The notes: generated from the sequence alone by a model not told the origin. A stretch of 64,000 nucleotides of DNA from Planctomycetaceae bacterium (GCA_002702655.1 PABB01000023.1:1-64000); one strand, 5' to 3'; positions 43,525 through 53,199 are shown, counted from the first letter of the stretch. Made by a program: numbers and translations.

Positions 43525-46500
43525 CTAGACCGCGGCCGGTGATGGGCGCCGTTGCGGCAGCGCCGCGGCGGCCATCAGCGCCAGTTGGCTGGCGGCGAAC
43601 CCAATCAGCGCGATGGTGATCCCGGAGGTGAATCCGTAGCTGTGCAGGCCGACGCCCAGTTGGTTGACGCCGAACCACGACCAGGCGGTCACCACGTTGC
43701 CGAATACGGCCAGCACGGCGAGTCCCCGCAGGCCGACCAGCTTGCCCCAGCGGGCGTGCAGGACCACGGCGTTCCACAGCACGATCATCAGGGCGCCGTT
43801 CTCTTTGGGGTCCCAACCCCAGAACCGGCCCCACGAATCGTCGGCCCACAGCCCGCCCAGCACTGTTCCGACAAAGCTGAAGAAGATCGCAAAGCACAGC
43901 GTGCCGTAAATCATGCGGGTGACGTTCTTCTGGTCCCGATCGCTCAGCACGTGCGTCAGCCAGCCCAGCACGAGCCAAATGATCCCCAGGAAACCGGCCA
44001 CGAACGTGGTCGTGTATCCCAGCGAGATGCAGACCACGTGGGTGGCCAGCCAGAACTGGGTATCGAGCACGGCCTGCATGACGGTGAACGTGTCGCCCAC
44101 GGCCAGGTTGCTGGCCACGACCAGCGAGGGGAACCCGATCGCCGCAGCGAGCAGGTTGCCGATGCCGTTGCGGTAGACGATTTCAAACACCAGCGCGAAC
44201 AGCACGGCCCCCCAGCCGATGAACACGGCCGAGGAATACAGGTTCGTCACCGGCGGGCGGCCGGAGATGTAGATCCGCGCCACAATCGCCGCGGTGTGCA
44301 GCGTGAAGGTCAGCCACAGCAGCCAATTGGCCGAGCGGTTGAAACCCTCCGTCCACCCTAGCCACGCGGCGCACGCCAGCAGGAAGGCGACGATATATAG
44401 CGCCTTGCAGACCGCGAACAGATTCAGGCGGTTGTAGGTCACTTCCCAGGCGATCCGCTCGGGGGCCAGCCGCTCGACGAACTTGCGGGTGCCGCGTTCG
44501 CCGGCGGCGGCCAGTTCGGCTTCGTGCTCGGCTTCGGCCGCGGCTTGGCCTTCGATCCACTGCCGGTAGTCGTCCAGCGCCGCGTTGAATTTGGCGACGT
44601 CGCCGGCCGCGTAGGCGTCCAGCACGTCGGTCAGCAGCGGCAAACCGGGATGCGCCCCGTCGGATTGCCGGGCGACTTTGCGCATGACTTCGGCGAAATC
44701 GGCCTCCAGCGGCGTTTGCCAGCGGCCGTCGACCTCGGCCGGGGGCAGCGGCAGCGGGGCCGGCGGTTGGCGGTCGTTCAGCCGTACGATCCGCTCCTTG
44801 GCGGCCTGCAGGCTGGCGATCGCTTCTTGTTGGGTTGAGCCTGACAGTTCTGTCACGCCAAACACCTCGGTCAGCATGATCACGCGCTGCAGTTTGTCGT
44901 ACGCCTCCAGGAACTTGCGCTGGCCGAGCTGCAGTTTGTCGACCTCGCCGACCGTGGCCAGTTCCTGCCGCGCGAGGCGAACCTGCTCGTCGAAGACTTC
45001 GGCGTTCTCGCCCTCCAGCAGCTCCATCAGGCTGTAGCGGAAACCGCTGCGGGGCTCCAGCGACAACGCCTGCAGCACGTCGAGATTCTCGATGCGGAAC
45101 ACCGGGTGCTTCTGCCAGCCGCGCTTGTCGCTGGCCACTTCCAGCAGCCACTGGATGGCGGGCAGGCGCTCGGTCTCTTTGGGCGTGGACCCGTCGTCGT
45201 AGGTTTCCTTGCCGGAGATCGCCGCCAGCGTGTTGCGGGCCAGCGTGTCGAGCGGTTGCACGCGGCCGTTGGCGGCCACCGGCAGCGCGGCCGCCTGCGA
45301 CAGATGGAACTTCGTGGCGTCCTCGCGCGGGGGACGGGCCCGGCTGGCGATCCAACTGGCAAACACCAACACGATCAGCGCGGGGACCCACACCACCGGC
45401 AGCTTCCAGTCGCGGGCGAGCGAGCGGTCGATCCAAAACGGCGAGATCGCCGCGTCTTCATCGTCAGCAGCTTCCGCGCGGGCGGCTTCCTCGTTGCGGC
45501 GGCGGACGAACCGCGCGATCGCGAGCGCAAAGTGGGCGAACATCCCCACCCCCACAATCACGCACGCCAGGTACGGAACCAACCAGCCGCTGTTGGTCAT
45601 CACCTGCAAACCCGTCACCGATCGCCCGCCGGGGATCACCGTGGCGTTGCTCTGGTACAGCGTGTCGCCGGCGTAACGCAGCGGGTTGTTCATCCAAATC
45701 GAAATTGTTCTGTCGACGTTGTGCGCCGGATCGGTCAGCCGCACCAGCGACTCGTAGTGCTTGGCCGTGTCGGTGCCGACGTACTGCTCGGCGGTCAGCT
45801 TGAGCAGTTGCACGCGGTACGGCTTTTCCAGCCGGCGGTAACGCAATGCCACTTCGTACGGCTGCCCGCCGGGCGTTTCTACCACTTGTGGGTAGAAATG
45901 CGGGTGCAGCAGAAACGTGCCCAGCGATTGCCCGTCGTCCTTGGCGAGCAGCTTGACGTAGGCGGCGGGCGTGTCGTGCGTTTGCTCGGTGTCGACGCCG
46001 ACGCTCGACTTGGCGGCGTCGACGGTCCGCAATTGGCCCAAACCTGCGTCGGCGGGGCTGGCCTCGCCGGAGGTGCGCCAGCGGACGATCGAGTTGGGCA
46101 GGTACCGCTCGACGCGCAGCTTCACGGGCAACTGCGGGTCGTCGATCACTGCGGCGTCGCCCTCGGCGTCCGCCGCGGCGGCGATCAGCGCACCGGGGAC
46201 GCGCACGACTTGGTCGACCTGCGGGTCCGATTTGTCGACAACCGCCAGCTCGACCGAGCGCATGTCCTCGGAGTAGGCGGCGGTGTCGCCCTCGACGATC
46301 TGCATCTGCGACTCGACCGCGGTCAGCCCGGTGTGCAGTTCGCTGGCCATCAGCAGAGCCACGCCCGCGTGCAGCAGCACCACCCCGGCCCGCTTGGCGA
46401 ATAGCAACCAGCAGCCGGCCAGCAGCACGGCCGCGGCGCCCAGCCCCTTGAACAACTGCCAAAGAATCCGCAGCCCGGAGGCGTCGAGCCGCCAGTCGGG

Positions 46501-47172
46501 ATTGGCGAACAGCGTCACCGTCAGCGCCAGCAGCAGCGTGGCGGTCACGGCGCCCAGGCCCCACAGCCACTTGGCGTTGGTGCCGCGGACCTGCGGCCAG
46601 GTGATTGCCACGACCCAGCCCAGCGCCAACCCCGCGCCCCCGATCAGGGCGCGCAGGCCGTGCCACAGGCCGTTGGCCAACCGCGGCGAGAGCTGACTGA
46701 GCAGCGTGTCCTGCAGACCGCTCTGGATGACCGCCCACGTGGCGGCCACGCCGGCGATCAGCACGAGCAGCCCGGCGACCAGCCGCCGGCCGCGGGCGGA
46801 CACCTTGAACCGAATCGCGTGGGCGGCGAGCAGGTTCGCCGTCAACGCCCCGCCCAACAACCAGCCGCCGAAGAACGGAAAGCCGACGCTGGCCGACGGC
46901 TCGGCCAGCGTGCGCGGCAAGAACCATCGCAACTCGATCCACGCCACCAGCGAGCGGAACACGTGGTTGACCGGCTCCCACACGTCGTAGAACCGCTGGG
47001 CCAGCGTGCCGGCCAGCACCAGAAAGATCGATAGCGACAGCAGCACGACAGTCAGCTTCAGCGAAGCGAGCGCGGCGAGCAGCGGCCGCACGACCGAGAC
47101 GGCCGTGGGCGTCGCGACGGTGGTCGTGCGGGCGCGAGGGCGGGTGTCAGCAGGAAGTTCGGCTGTCGCCAT
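43525..47172 (-). CDS. Fused ResB-CcsA cytochrome c biogenesis protein (system II)
   Basis: 1215 residues, ATG 47172. The N-terminal half is ResB/Ccs1-like (LKLTVVLLSLSIFLVLAGTL near 39; YESLVRLTDPAHN; ISIWMNNPLRYAGDTLYQSN near 480), with several TM helices. The C-terminal half is CcsA-like with the haem-handling motif WGRFWGWDPKENGA (about 1112-1125) and conserved His in the flanking helices (TQFWLATHVVCISLGY). Between them is a large extracytoplasmic domain (about 600-880) including helical stretches. Both parts together transport haem and attach it to apocytochrome c. The fusion is known in several phyla; the size here is at the upper end because of the middle domain. Confidence 0.92.
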   Translation of the reverse strand: MATAELPADTRPRARTTTVATPTAVSVVRPLLAALASLKLTVVLLSLSIFLVLAGTLAQRFYDVWEPVNHVFRSLVAWIELRWFLPRTLAEPSASVGFPFFGGWLLGGALTANLLAAHAIRFKVSARGRRLVAGLLVLIAGVAATWAVIQSGLQDTLLSQLSPRLANGLWHGLRALIGGAGLALGWVVAITWPQVRGTNAKWLWGLGAVTATLLLALTVTLFANPDWRLDASGLRILWQLFKGLGAAAVLLAGCWLLFAKRAGVVLLHAGVALLMASELHTGLTAVESQMQIVEGDTAAYSEDMRSVELAVVDKSDPQVDQVVRVPGALIAAAADAEGDAAVIDDPQLPVKLRVERYLPNSIVRWRTSGEASPADAGLGQLRTVDAAKSSVGVDTEQTHDTPAAYVKLLAKDDGQSLGTFLLHPHFYPQVVETPGGQPYEVALRYRRLEKPYRVQLLKLTAEQYVGTDTAKHYESLVRLTDPAHNVDRTISIWMNNPLRYAGDTLYQSNATVIPGGRSVTGLQVMTNSGWLVPYLACVIVGVGMFAHFALAIARFVRRRNEEAARAEAADDEDAAISPFWIDRSLARDWKLPVVWVPALIVLVFASWIASRARPPREDATKFHLSQAAALPVAANGRVQPLDTLARNTLAAISGKETYDDGSTPKETERLPAIQWLLEVASDKRGWQKHPVFRIENLDVLQALSLEPRSGFRYSLMELLEGENAEVFDEQVRLARQELATVGEVDKLQLGQRKFLEAYDKLQRVIMLTEVFGVTELSGSTQQEAIASLQAAKERIVRLNDRQPPAPLPLPPAEVDGRWQTPLEADFAEVMRKVARQSDGAHPGLPLLTDVLDAYAAGDVAKFNAALDDYRQWIEGQAAAEAEHEAELAAAGERGTRKFVERLAPERIAWEVTYNRLNLFAVCKALYIVAFLLACAAWLGWTEGFNRSANWLLWLTFTLHTAAIVARIYISGRPPVTNLYSSAVFIGWGAVLFALVFEIVYRNGIGNLLAAAIGFPSLVVASNLAVGDTFTVMQAVLDTQFWLATHVVCISLGYTTTFVAGFLGIIWLVLGWLTHVLSDRDQKNVTRMIYGTLCFAIFFSFVGTVLGGLWADDSWGRFWGWDPKENGALMIVLWNAVVLHARWGKLVGLRGLAVLAVFGNVVTAWSWFGVNQLGVGLHSYGFTSGITIALIGFAASQLALMAAAALPQRRPSPAAV

Positions 47173-47331
47173 GGGAGGAGCTGCTTGGGTTGAGCTTAAC
47201 GGTGAGTGGTGTTGTTTGAGAGGGAACCGCGAAATGCGCGAAAGGTCGCGAAAGTAAGTCTTAGCGAGGTCGGCGGAGCCGCCACTTGAGGTTCAGTTGG
47301 ACGGTCGATGAACTTCAACGGCGATGTGTGC

Positions 47332-47405
<74 letters not shown>

Positions 47406-47524
47406 ATTCGGATTTTGCAGTTCCGCTGGGTTTGCAGAGCCAGGCGCCAATTTGTCGCCATCGAGCTGCCCTGCAGGATTTCGCGGATGTTCGCGACTTT
47501 CGTGGTTCCTCTCTCTGTCGAGCC

Positions 47525-48649
47525 CTACTCGAACTTCACGGAATCGAGAAACGCCCCGAACTTCTCGCGCTGGCTCTCGACCAGTGGCCGGTCGCCCTTG
47601 AGCTTGAAGAACCAGATCCGCTCGCCGCGCGGCAGCATGGCCGCCAGGGTCGCCAGCGGCTGGTCGCCGTCGGGGCCGAGGAACTCGGCATACATGGCAG
47701 AGGAGCCGGCAATGGTCCGCTCGACCGCCAGGGCTTTCAATTCTTCGGCGGACAGCCCGGTCAGCTGGACCTCGCCGGCCCACCGCTGCAGGTTGCCGGT
47801 CACGTCCCGCATGCCGGGGGTGTTGGGGAACGGCATCACGGTCACCTCCGCAGCCCCGCCGTCGCCGGTGATGTCGAAGGCGGCCACGCGCATTGAGTTG
47901 AGCCGCCCCTGCTGCCAACCGTCGGGCGTGTCGAACTTCAACTCGCCTGACTGAGCAGGTTGAGTCGGAGCCGGCTGAGCCGGGGGTGTCGCCCCGCTGG
48001 CCCCGGCCATGGCGCCATGGGGCGACGCCATGGGGTTGGCCTGCATCGTGCCGACCAGCTCGAACAGCGTCGCGTCGCCGGCGGCGGTGGCGACAGTCTC
48101 GCCCAGCTTCTCAATCTGCACGGGCCCCAGGGCCGGCTCGCCGAGCTGACGCTGCCAGCGGTTCACGTTGGCGCTGATGTACGCCCCGCGCGGCTCAGAG
48201 TACGGCAATTGCGACACGGTCAGTTCCAGCGGTTCGCCATCGCCGACGGGCACCAGGAGGGTGGCGAAGCGGTTGGCGTCGCCAGCCTGCTCTTGCCAAT
48301 TGTCGGGGGCGTCCCAGGCCGGCTTGCCGTTGTCCAACTGCACCGACTGCAGAAACGACTCGACGGCGTCGCGCAGCTCGGCCGCCTGATCGCCTGGGGC
48401 CACCAACTTGAAGAACCAGGCTTGTTTGGCGTCGGGCGGCACGAGGATCGCCGCGAACATGTGGTCGAGCCGCGCCCGCTCGGCCGCCACGTCAATCGGC
48501 TGGCGAGGCGGTGCGGTGCGGTCGACTTCATACGACTCGACAACGGGATCGTCGCCGCAGCCGGTGAGCGATAGCAGGCAGGTCGCGAGAACAAACGGAA
48601 CAGCGGCGGCCGCCGCAATAGGGCGGCGGCAAGAGTGTCGATTGGGCAT
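47525..48649 (-). CDS. Lipoprotein of unknown function
   Basis: 374 residues from ATG 48649. The signal peptide ends in a good lipobox (CLLSLTGCGDD; Cys near residue 28), so it is lipid-anchored. The body holds two related halves, each with a WFFKL motif: KQAWFFKLVAPGDQAAELRD near 75 and ERIWFFKLKGDRPLVESQRE near 350, plus a linker rich in Pro/Ala/Gln. The repeat of DAVESFLQSVQLD and EKFGAFLDSVKFE indicates an internal duplication. It is encoded upstream of the ResB-CcsA gene on the same strand; a role in the same envelope process is possible but unproven. Confidence 0.75.
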   Translation of the reverse strand: MPNRHSCRRPIAAAAAVPFVLATCLLSLTGCGDDPVVESYEVDRTAPPRQPIDVAAERARLDHMFAAILVPPDAKQAWFFKLVAPGDQAAELRDAVESFLQSVQLDNGKPAWDAPDNWQEQAGDANRFATLLVPVGDGEPLELTVSQLPYSEPRGAYISANVNRWQRQLGEPALGPVQIEKLGETVATAAGDATLFELVGTMQANPMASPHGAMAGASGATPPAQPAPTQPAQSGELKFDTPDGWQQGRLNSMRVAAFDITGDGGAAEVTVMPFPNTPGMRDVTGNLQRWAGEVQLTGLSAEELKALAVERTIAGSSAMYAEFLGPDGDQPLATLAAMLPRGERIWFFKLKGDRPLVESQREKFGAFLDSVKFE

Positions 48650-48827
48650 GAGAGGGTGAGAGCGATGGGCGCGCGGCTGCGGCCGGCCGGCGGCGCGGGG
48701 GAGCGGTTCAGGGGGCCCGTCGTGGGGGGGACCGCGATCGCCGAATTGTACCCCGGAACGCCCCGCGGGTAGAGGGCGCTGCGCTGTCGGGCAGTAATCT
48801 GGACCGCGCACCCGGCGCATGAAAGAC

Positions 48828-48904
48828 GCGTGCCACGGCTCTGTGAGCCGTGTGAATTGCCGAGCATCGCTCCGCTGCGCACGGCTCATAGAGCCGTGGC
48901 ACGC
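48828..48904. repeat. Bipartite inverted repeat, family A
   Basis: GTGCCACGGCTCTGTGAGCC (left) and GGCTCATAGAGCCGTGGCAC (right), 77 bp, in the spacer between the lipoprotein gene and the acidic HTH protein gene. Confidence 0.8.
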
Positions 48905-49008
48905 ATTATTGCCGCCCTTCAACAGCCCGCTCTTGGGGGCACGGGGTCACCGTGCGAGCGACAAAGGAGTCGCATGCGGTGAAATCTAAACCGAGTCAGC
49001 AAGCTGCG

Positions 49009-50619
49009 CTAGCTGGTTCGCAAGCCGAACATGCCCAGCAGGCCGTCGAGGATCCAGCTGTTCAAGGTCAGCCCTTCCTGCCAGCCCCAGATATTGCGGA
49101 CCATGTCGAGCATGATAATGCCGGCGATCATCAGCAGCATGGCGGTGGCGCCCAGGGCCAAGATCGAGCCAATGCCGTATTCGGACTCGCGTTTGGCAGC
49201 GACGGAGCCGCCGTAGGCGGCCACGCCCAATTCGCTCTCTTCGCCAAAATCTTCGCCCATTTCCGCTTCGGCGTCGACTTCGGCGAACGCATCGGCGCCC
49301 AGCTCTTCCTCGGCGCCCAAGCCTTCCATGTCCGCGTCCAACGCGATGACCTGCGAGCTGCTGTCGCCTTCGTCATCGGCCGCAGAGGCCATCGGGGTCA
49401 GGTTGAAATCGTCCTCGGCCTCCAATTCGGCCAGCCCGGAGGCTCCGCCCGCGTCGGGGCTGATGTCGCTGCCCAGCAGCGAAATGTCGGCGTCGCCTTC
49501 GTCGTCCAACGACAACGAGCTGAGAATGGCCGAACCCTCGACATCCAGCGGAATGTCGTCGAGCGCCAAGCCGCTGTCGGCGGGGCTGACCAGGTTAATG
49601 CCGCTGTCGCCGCTGTCGAGCGTGATGTCGCTGCCGCCGGACTCGGCCAGCACGAAATCTTCGTCCGTGGCCAATTCGATGTTCGACTCGCCGCCGCCGG
49701 CTTCCTGGTCGGACTTGTCGGCCGCTTCGACCACGGCAGGCGGAACGGGATCGGTGCCTTCGTCGTCGTCCAACTCGAGATCTTCCAGTTGGATGTCGCT
49801 TGCCTCGCCGCCGGCCGCCGGTTCGATGCCCGCGAGCGTCTCCTTCGCTTCCTCTTCAGCGAGCGCTTTGCTGGACTCGGCGTTGAGGTCCAACTCCAGT
49901 TCTTCCAGATCAGCAAATGCGCTGGTGGCGCCCGATTCCTTCTCCAACTCGTTCAGCACCCCCGAGCCGGAAATACCGGAGTTCAGCACGTTCGATTCGC
50001 CGCTGCTGGGCCCGGCCAACTTGACGTCGCTTCCGCTCTCGTCGGAGCCCAACTCCAGGTCGGCGTCTTCCAACTCCTCCCGACCGATGATCGTGCTGGG
50101 GGGCGGGCCGGCCGCGGCTTCGCCCAATTCTTCTTCGCTCAGCAGGATCGAGTCGGAGCCGGGGGGGCCGTCCGCGGTGACCGTGTCTTCCATCTCCAAA
50201 TCGAGGGAACTCGGCAGGTCGTCCGGGCTCATTTTGATATCGTCGTCGGCCGTGGCTTCGTCGGCTGGCTTGGCTTCGTCATCGCCCAGATCGCCCATGT
50301 CGAGTTCCAACCCGCTGCCTTCCAGCGACAGATCGTCGTCGGCCAGCTTGAGGTCGTCGTCCAGCGACTTGACTTCCGCCAGATCGGGCAGCTCGTCGGC
50401 CGCCATCAGGTCGTCGCCGCCAACGAGGCTGATGTCGCTTGCGGGGCCTTCGTCCGGCAAGCCCTCGCTGGCCAGCCGCTCGATTTCGTCGGTGCGGAAC
50501 TTCCAACTGGCGCCATCACGGTAGGCGCGCAACTTGCCCGACTCGCGGAGCTTGGTCAGCCGCTCGTTGCTGATCGCGAGCTTCTTGACGGCCTCATCAA
50601 AGCTGACGAATTTCTCCAT
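49009..50619 (-). CDS. HTH-acidic-TM protein of unknown function
   Basis: 536 residues. Residues 1-60 (MEKFVSFDEAVKKLAISNER; GKLRAYRDGASWKFRTDEIE) match an excisionase/MerR-like helix-turn-helix. Residues about 60-440 are extremely acidic, dense in Asp, Glu, Ser, Leu and Gly, with repeating units such as SDISLVGGDD, SDITLDSGDSGINLV and ADSGLALDDIPLDVE. Residues about 470-500 (IGSILALGATAMLLMIAGII) form a TM helix, followed by a short tail. A DNA-binding head tethered by a polyacidic arm to the membrane is an uncommon architecture; it could link DNA or a regulator to the membrane. No paralogue lies in the window. Confidence 0.7.
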   Translation of the reverse strand: MEKFVSFDEAVKKLAISNERLTKLRESGKLRAYRDGASWKFRTDEIERLASEGLPDEGPASDISLVGGDDLMAADELPDLAEVKSLDDDLKLADDDLSLEGSGLELDMGDLGDDEAKPADEATADDDIKMSPDDLPSSLDLEMEDTVTADGPPGSDSILLSEEELGEAAAGPPPSTIIGREELEDADLELGSDESGSDVKLAGPSSGESNVLNSGISGSGVLNELEKESGATSAFADLEELELDLNAESSKALAEEEAKETLAGIEPAAGGEASDIQLEDLELDDDEGTDPVPPAVVEAADKSDQEAGGGESNIELATDEDFVLAESGGSDITLDSGDSGINLVSPADSGLALDDIPLDVEGSAILSSLSLDDEGDADISLLGSDISPDAGGASGLAELEAEDDFNLTPMASAADDEGDSSSQVIALDADMEGLGAEEELGADAFAEVDAEAEMGEDFGEESELGVAAYGGSVAAKRESEYGIGSILALGATAMLLMIAGIIMLDMVRNIWGWQEGLTLNSWILDGLLGMFGLRTS

Positions 50620-50654
50620 TGCTGCCTCTTACCTGTGTGTCGGCCGAGCACTGT

Positions 50655-50996
50655 TCATTGCGTCGGCATGCGCTGCAATTGACTGCGGACGGCCTTGGGT
50701 TCCAAGCCGTCGACATTGTGTCCGTCGAGTTTCAAGTCCCACTGAAACGGACGAACGCTCATCAGTTGGATGCGACCCGTGTCGCGGGTGATGTGGTACA
50801 CGGCGATGACCTGCTGAGTCGGGTCGACCACCGTCAGTTGCGTTGGCTGCCCGTCGCCGGGCAGAAAGTGCGTAATCAGTTGAGAGTTGCCGAGTTGCGC
50901 CCCGGCTCCCCCCGCGCCCGGTACGTAGGCGTCGGCCCGCCACGACGCGGCCGCTGCCACCGTCAACACCACTGCCATCCCGATCCACGGTTTCAT
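50655..50996 (-). CDS. Small secreted protein
   Basis: 113 residues with a signal peptide (MKPWIGMAVVLTVAAAASWR, cleavage near ADA). The body (THFLPGDGQPTQLTVVDPTQ; VIAVYHITRDTGRIQLMSVR) looks like a small beta-propeller-like or beta-sandwich fragment. No family name. It lies 35 bases upstream of the acidic HTH protein on the same strand, so possibly in one operon. Confidence 0.7.
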   Translation of the reverse strand: MKPWIGMAVVLTVAAAASWRADAYVPGAGGAGAQLGNSQLITHFLPGDGQPTQLTVVDPTQQVIAVYHITRDTGRIQLMSVRPFQWDLKLDGHNVDGLEPKAVRSQLQRMPTQ

Positions 50997-51392
50997 CGCT
51001 CGTCCTCCGTAACGAAAAGGTTGTCAGCGGCAGAGCTGCATGCGCAGCCGCCGGGCTATCTGCATTCTAAATGGACGCGGGGGCACTTCAAGGAAAACTC
51101 TCCCCATCCTGTTGCTACGTCGCCACTTACCGACGCCGGGCAATCGGCACGACCGGATCTGATCGGGGGGCTGGCGGACATTTGGGCGGTCCCGCCGTGG
51201 TCCTGCAAGACCAGGCCCCCGGCGACCGCCGCGGCGGCAAGCCGTGCGGAAATCGTCCGCTGGGGGCGCGGCCTACCAACTGGGGGGCGTGCGGTTTGCT
51301 GGAATGGCGTTAAACTACTTTCGCGTTGCCGCGGCAATGGCCCGACTTGCCTGGGCTGGCCGTAACTGCCTCACAGAAAACGGGTTAACTCC
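50997..51392. other. Divergent intergenic region, no feature recognised
   Basis: 396 bases between the small secreted protein (minus) and the phosphatase (plus). No convincing promoter, terminator or RNA structure was identified by eye. Confidence 0.4.
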
Positions 51393-52190
51393 ATGTCTGT
51401 CGACCCGCAAGTCCAGTCGCGATTGAAATTGGCCCTCGTCGCCGCCCGAGCCGCCGGGGCGGAGACGCTGCGACACTTCCGCCAGTCCTCGCTGGCGGTC
51501 GAGCGCAAGGGGGACGGCAGCCCCGTGACGGCGGCGGATCGGGCCTCCGAAACGCTGCTGCGGGAGCAGATCGCCGCGGAGTTTCCCGACGACGGGATCC
51601 TGGGCGAGGAATTCGGCGAGCAGCTGGGCACCAGCGGCTATCGCTGGATTCTCGACCCCATCGACGGCACCAAGTCGTTTATCACCGGAGCGCCGCTGTA
51701 CACGACGCTGGTGGCGATCATGCGGGGCGAGGAGCCGCTGGCCGGGGTGATCTACGCCCCGGCGACCGCCGAGATCGTCTACGCCGCCCGCGGCGGCGGG
51801 GCCTGGCAGGCCGTCGGCGACGGCGACCCGCAGCCGGCGCGCGTGTCGGAGGTCGGCTCGCTGGCCAACGCCGCGTTCATGACCACCGACGTCAAAGCGT
51901 TCGGCAAAATCAACCGCCGCGAGGTCTACCAGCGGCTGGAGTCGGCCACCCGGTTGGCCCGCACCTGGGGCGACGCCTACGGCTACTTGCTGGTCGCCTG
52001 CGGCCGGGCCGAGGTGATGATCGACCCGGAAATGAACCTGTGGGACGCCGCCGCGTTGCAGCCAATCATCGAAGAGGCCGGGGGCCGATTCTTCGACTGG
52101 CAGGGGGAGCCGACGGTCCACTCGGGCAACTCGGTGGCGACCAACGCCGCGGTGGCCGAGGAGGTGATCGCCCTGATCACCGCGGATTAG
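51393..52190 (+). CDS. Inositol monophosphatase-family phosphatase, HisN-like
   Basis: 265 residues. Li-sensitive Mg2+-dependent phosphatase fold: E of GEEFGEQ (near 71), WILDPIDGTKSFITG (near 85-99) with the D-x-D-G-T metal site, and the C-terminal NLWDAAALQPIIEEAGG (near 214-230). The pattern fits HisN-type histidinol-phosphatase, which makes histidinol from histidinol-phosphate, but inositol monophosphatase or CysQ activity cannot be excluded. It is a single gene; no his genes are adjacent. Confidence 0.85.
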   Translation: MSVDPQVQSRLKLALVAARAAGAETLRHFRQSSLAVERKGDGSPVTAADRASETLLREQIAAEFPDDGILGEEFGEQLGTSGYRWILDPIDGTKSFITGAPLYTTLVAIMRGEEPLAGVIYAPATAEIVYAARGGGAWQAVGDGDPQPARVSEVGSLANAAFMTTDVKAFGKINRREVYQRLESATRLARTWGDAYGYLLVACGRAEVMIDPEMNLWDAAALQPIIEEAGGRFFDWQGEPTVHSGNSVATNAAVAEEVIALITAD

Positions 52191-52203
52191 GGCTGCGACG
52201 GAC

Positions 52204-52314
52204 GTAGGTCAGGCTTTCCAGCCTGACTCTGGACACCGAAACGAGGATCGATACCCGTCGACAGATCTCAGGCACGGCTGCTGCCGCCCAGTCAGGCTGG
52301 AAAGCCTGACCTAC
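52204..52314. repeat. Perfect bipartite inverted repeat, family D
   Basis: 24-bp arms 52204-52227 (GTAGGTCAGGCTTTCCAGCC...) and 52291-52314 are perfect inverted copies with a 63-base spacer. Each arm is itself a small hairpin (GTCAGGCT / AGCCTGAC). Confidence 0.85.
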
Positions 52315-52362
52315 GCGCCACCAGCGGGCTGACGCCCGCCGCTCGCCGGGACGTTTCCCCCG

Positions 52363-52390
52363 TTGCATGCTCGGCCGCCGGCCGTATACT
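52363..52390 (+). promoter_or_regulatory. Sigma70-like promoter of rpmB
   Basis: TTGCAT (52363-52368), a 16-bp spacer, TATACT (52385-52390), about 136 bases before the rpmB ATG. Placed between the repeat element and rpmB. Confidence 0.55.
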
Positions 52391-52525
52391 AAGCCGTTTG
52401 CCTGCGGCGGGATACGACGAATCCCTGCGGTCCGCGGGCCGTGCCCAACACAACTTCGGCGGCGACACGAGGTCGTCGCGATCAGCTGGCTCAATATCAA
52501 TAGAAGTTTCGAAGGTTACAGTCCC

Positions 52526-52789
52526 ATGGCTCGACAGTGTGAAGTCTGCGGCAAGGGTTCCCAGATGGGCAACCAAGTCACGATCCGCGGTAAGAGGAAG
52601 TATCTGGGCGGCGTCGGCACCAAGGTGACCGGCATCACCCGCCGGCAGTTCAAGCCGAACCTGCAGCGCGTGCATGTCAGCACGCCCGAGGGCAATAAGG
52701 CGATGCGCGTCTGCACCCAGTGCATCCGCTCCGGCGCGATTCGCAAGGTCGTGCGCCTCAAGCCGTTCGTCGTGCCCGAAGGGAAGTGA
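52526..52789 (+). CDS. rpmB: 50S ribosomal protein L28
   Basis: 87 residues from ATG 52526 (MARQCEVCGKGSQMGNQVTI), GAAGG upstream. It is a zinc-ribbon (C+) form: C-x-x-C at 5/8 and CTQC near 64-67. KPNLQRVHV and CIRSGAIRKVV match the family. It is a component of the large ribosomal subunit. It is followed on the same strand by gatC, gatA and gatB, so the four may form an operon, with repeats in the spacers. Confidence 0.95.
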   Translation: MARQCEVCGKGSQMGNQVTIRGKRKYLGGVGTKVTGITRRQFKPNLQRVHVSTPEGNKAMRVCTQCIRSGAIRKVVRLKPFVVPEGK

Positions 52790-52790
52790 C

Positions 52791-52895
52791 GAAACGATGA
52801 ACGATGAGCGCGGAACGATGGACAGTCGCACGCAACCGTCTGTCCGAGGCCAGCGCCAGTTCGCCTTTCATCGTTCATAGTTCACCGCTCATCGC
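52791..52895. repeat. GATGAAC-type inverted heptamer spacer (first)
   Basis: ACGATGAACGATGAGCG at 52795 on and CATCGTTCATAGTTCACCGC near 52869 form an inverted pair of short repeats between rpmB and gatC. A similar pair lies between gatC and gatA. Confidence 0.7.
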
Positions 52896-52901
52896 TGCGC
52901 C

Positions 52902-53192
52902 ATGTCCCTCACTCGCCAAGACGTCGAAAAGGTCGCGCTGCTCGCGCGGCTGCAGTTGACCGACGACGAGTTGGCGACGATGACCGACCAGCTCGCGCAG
53001 ATTGTCGACTATGTCGATCAATTGGCCGAGGTCGACACCGACGGCGTGGAGCCGATGGCGCACGCGGTGGAAGTGGCCAACGTGTTCGCCGCCGACGAGG
53101 TGCGCCCCAGCCTGCCCCGCGAAGCCGCCCTGGCCAACGGCCCCCGCACCAACGGCCGCGGCTACCTGGTGCCCGCCGTGCTGGGCGACTAG
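52902..53192 (+). CDS. gatC: Aspartyl/glutamyl-tRNA amidotransferase subunit C
   Basis: 96 residues: MSLTRQDVEKVALLARLQLT, LAQIVDYVDQLAEVDTDGVE and LREAALANGP-type end match GatC. It stabilises the GatA-GatB complex that turns misacylated Glu-tRNA(Gln) or Asp-tRNA(Asn) into the correct amide. Gene order gatC-gatA-gatB is the common one. Spacers on both sides carry inverted short repeats. Confidence 0.95.
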   Translation: MSLTRQDVEKVALLARLQLTDDELATMTDQLAQIVDYVDQLAEVDTDGVEPMAHAVEVANVFAADEVRPSLPREAALANGPRTNGRGYLVPAVLGD

Positions 53193-53199
53193 CGAGCGA

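Noticed and set aside
48952-50682. 576-codon plus-strand frame
   Set aside because: It is antisense to the acidic HTH protein; the apparent length comes from the low-complexity codons of that gene.
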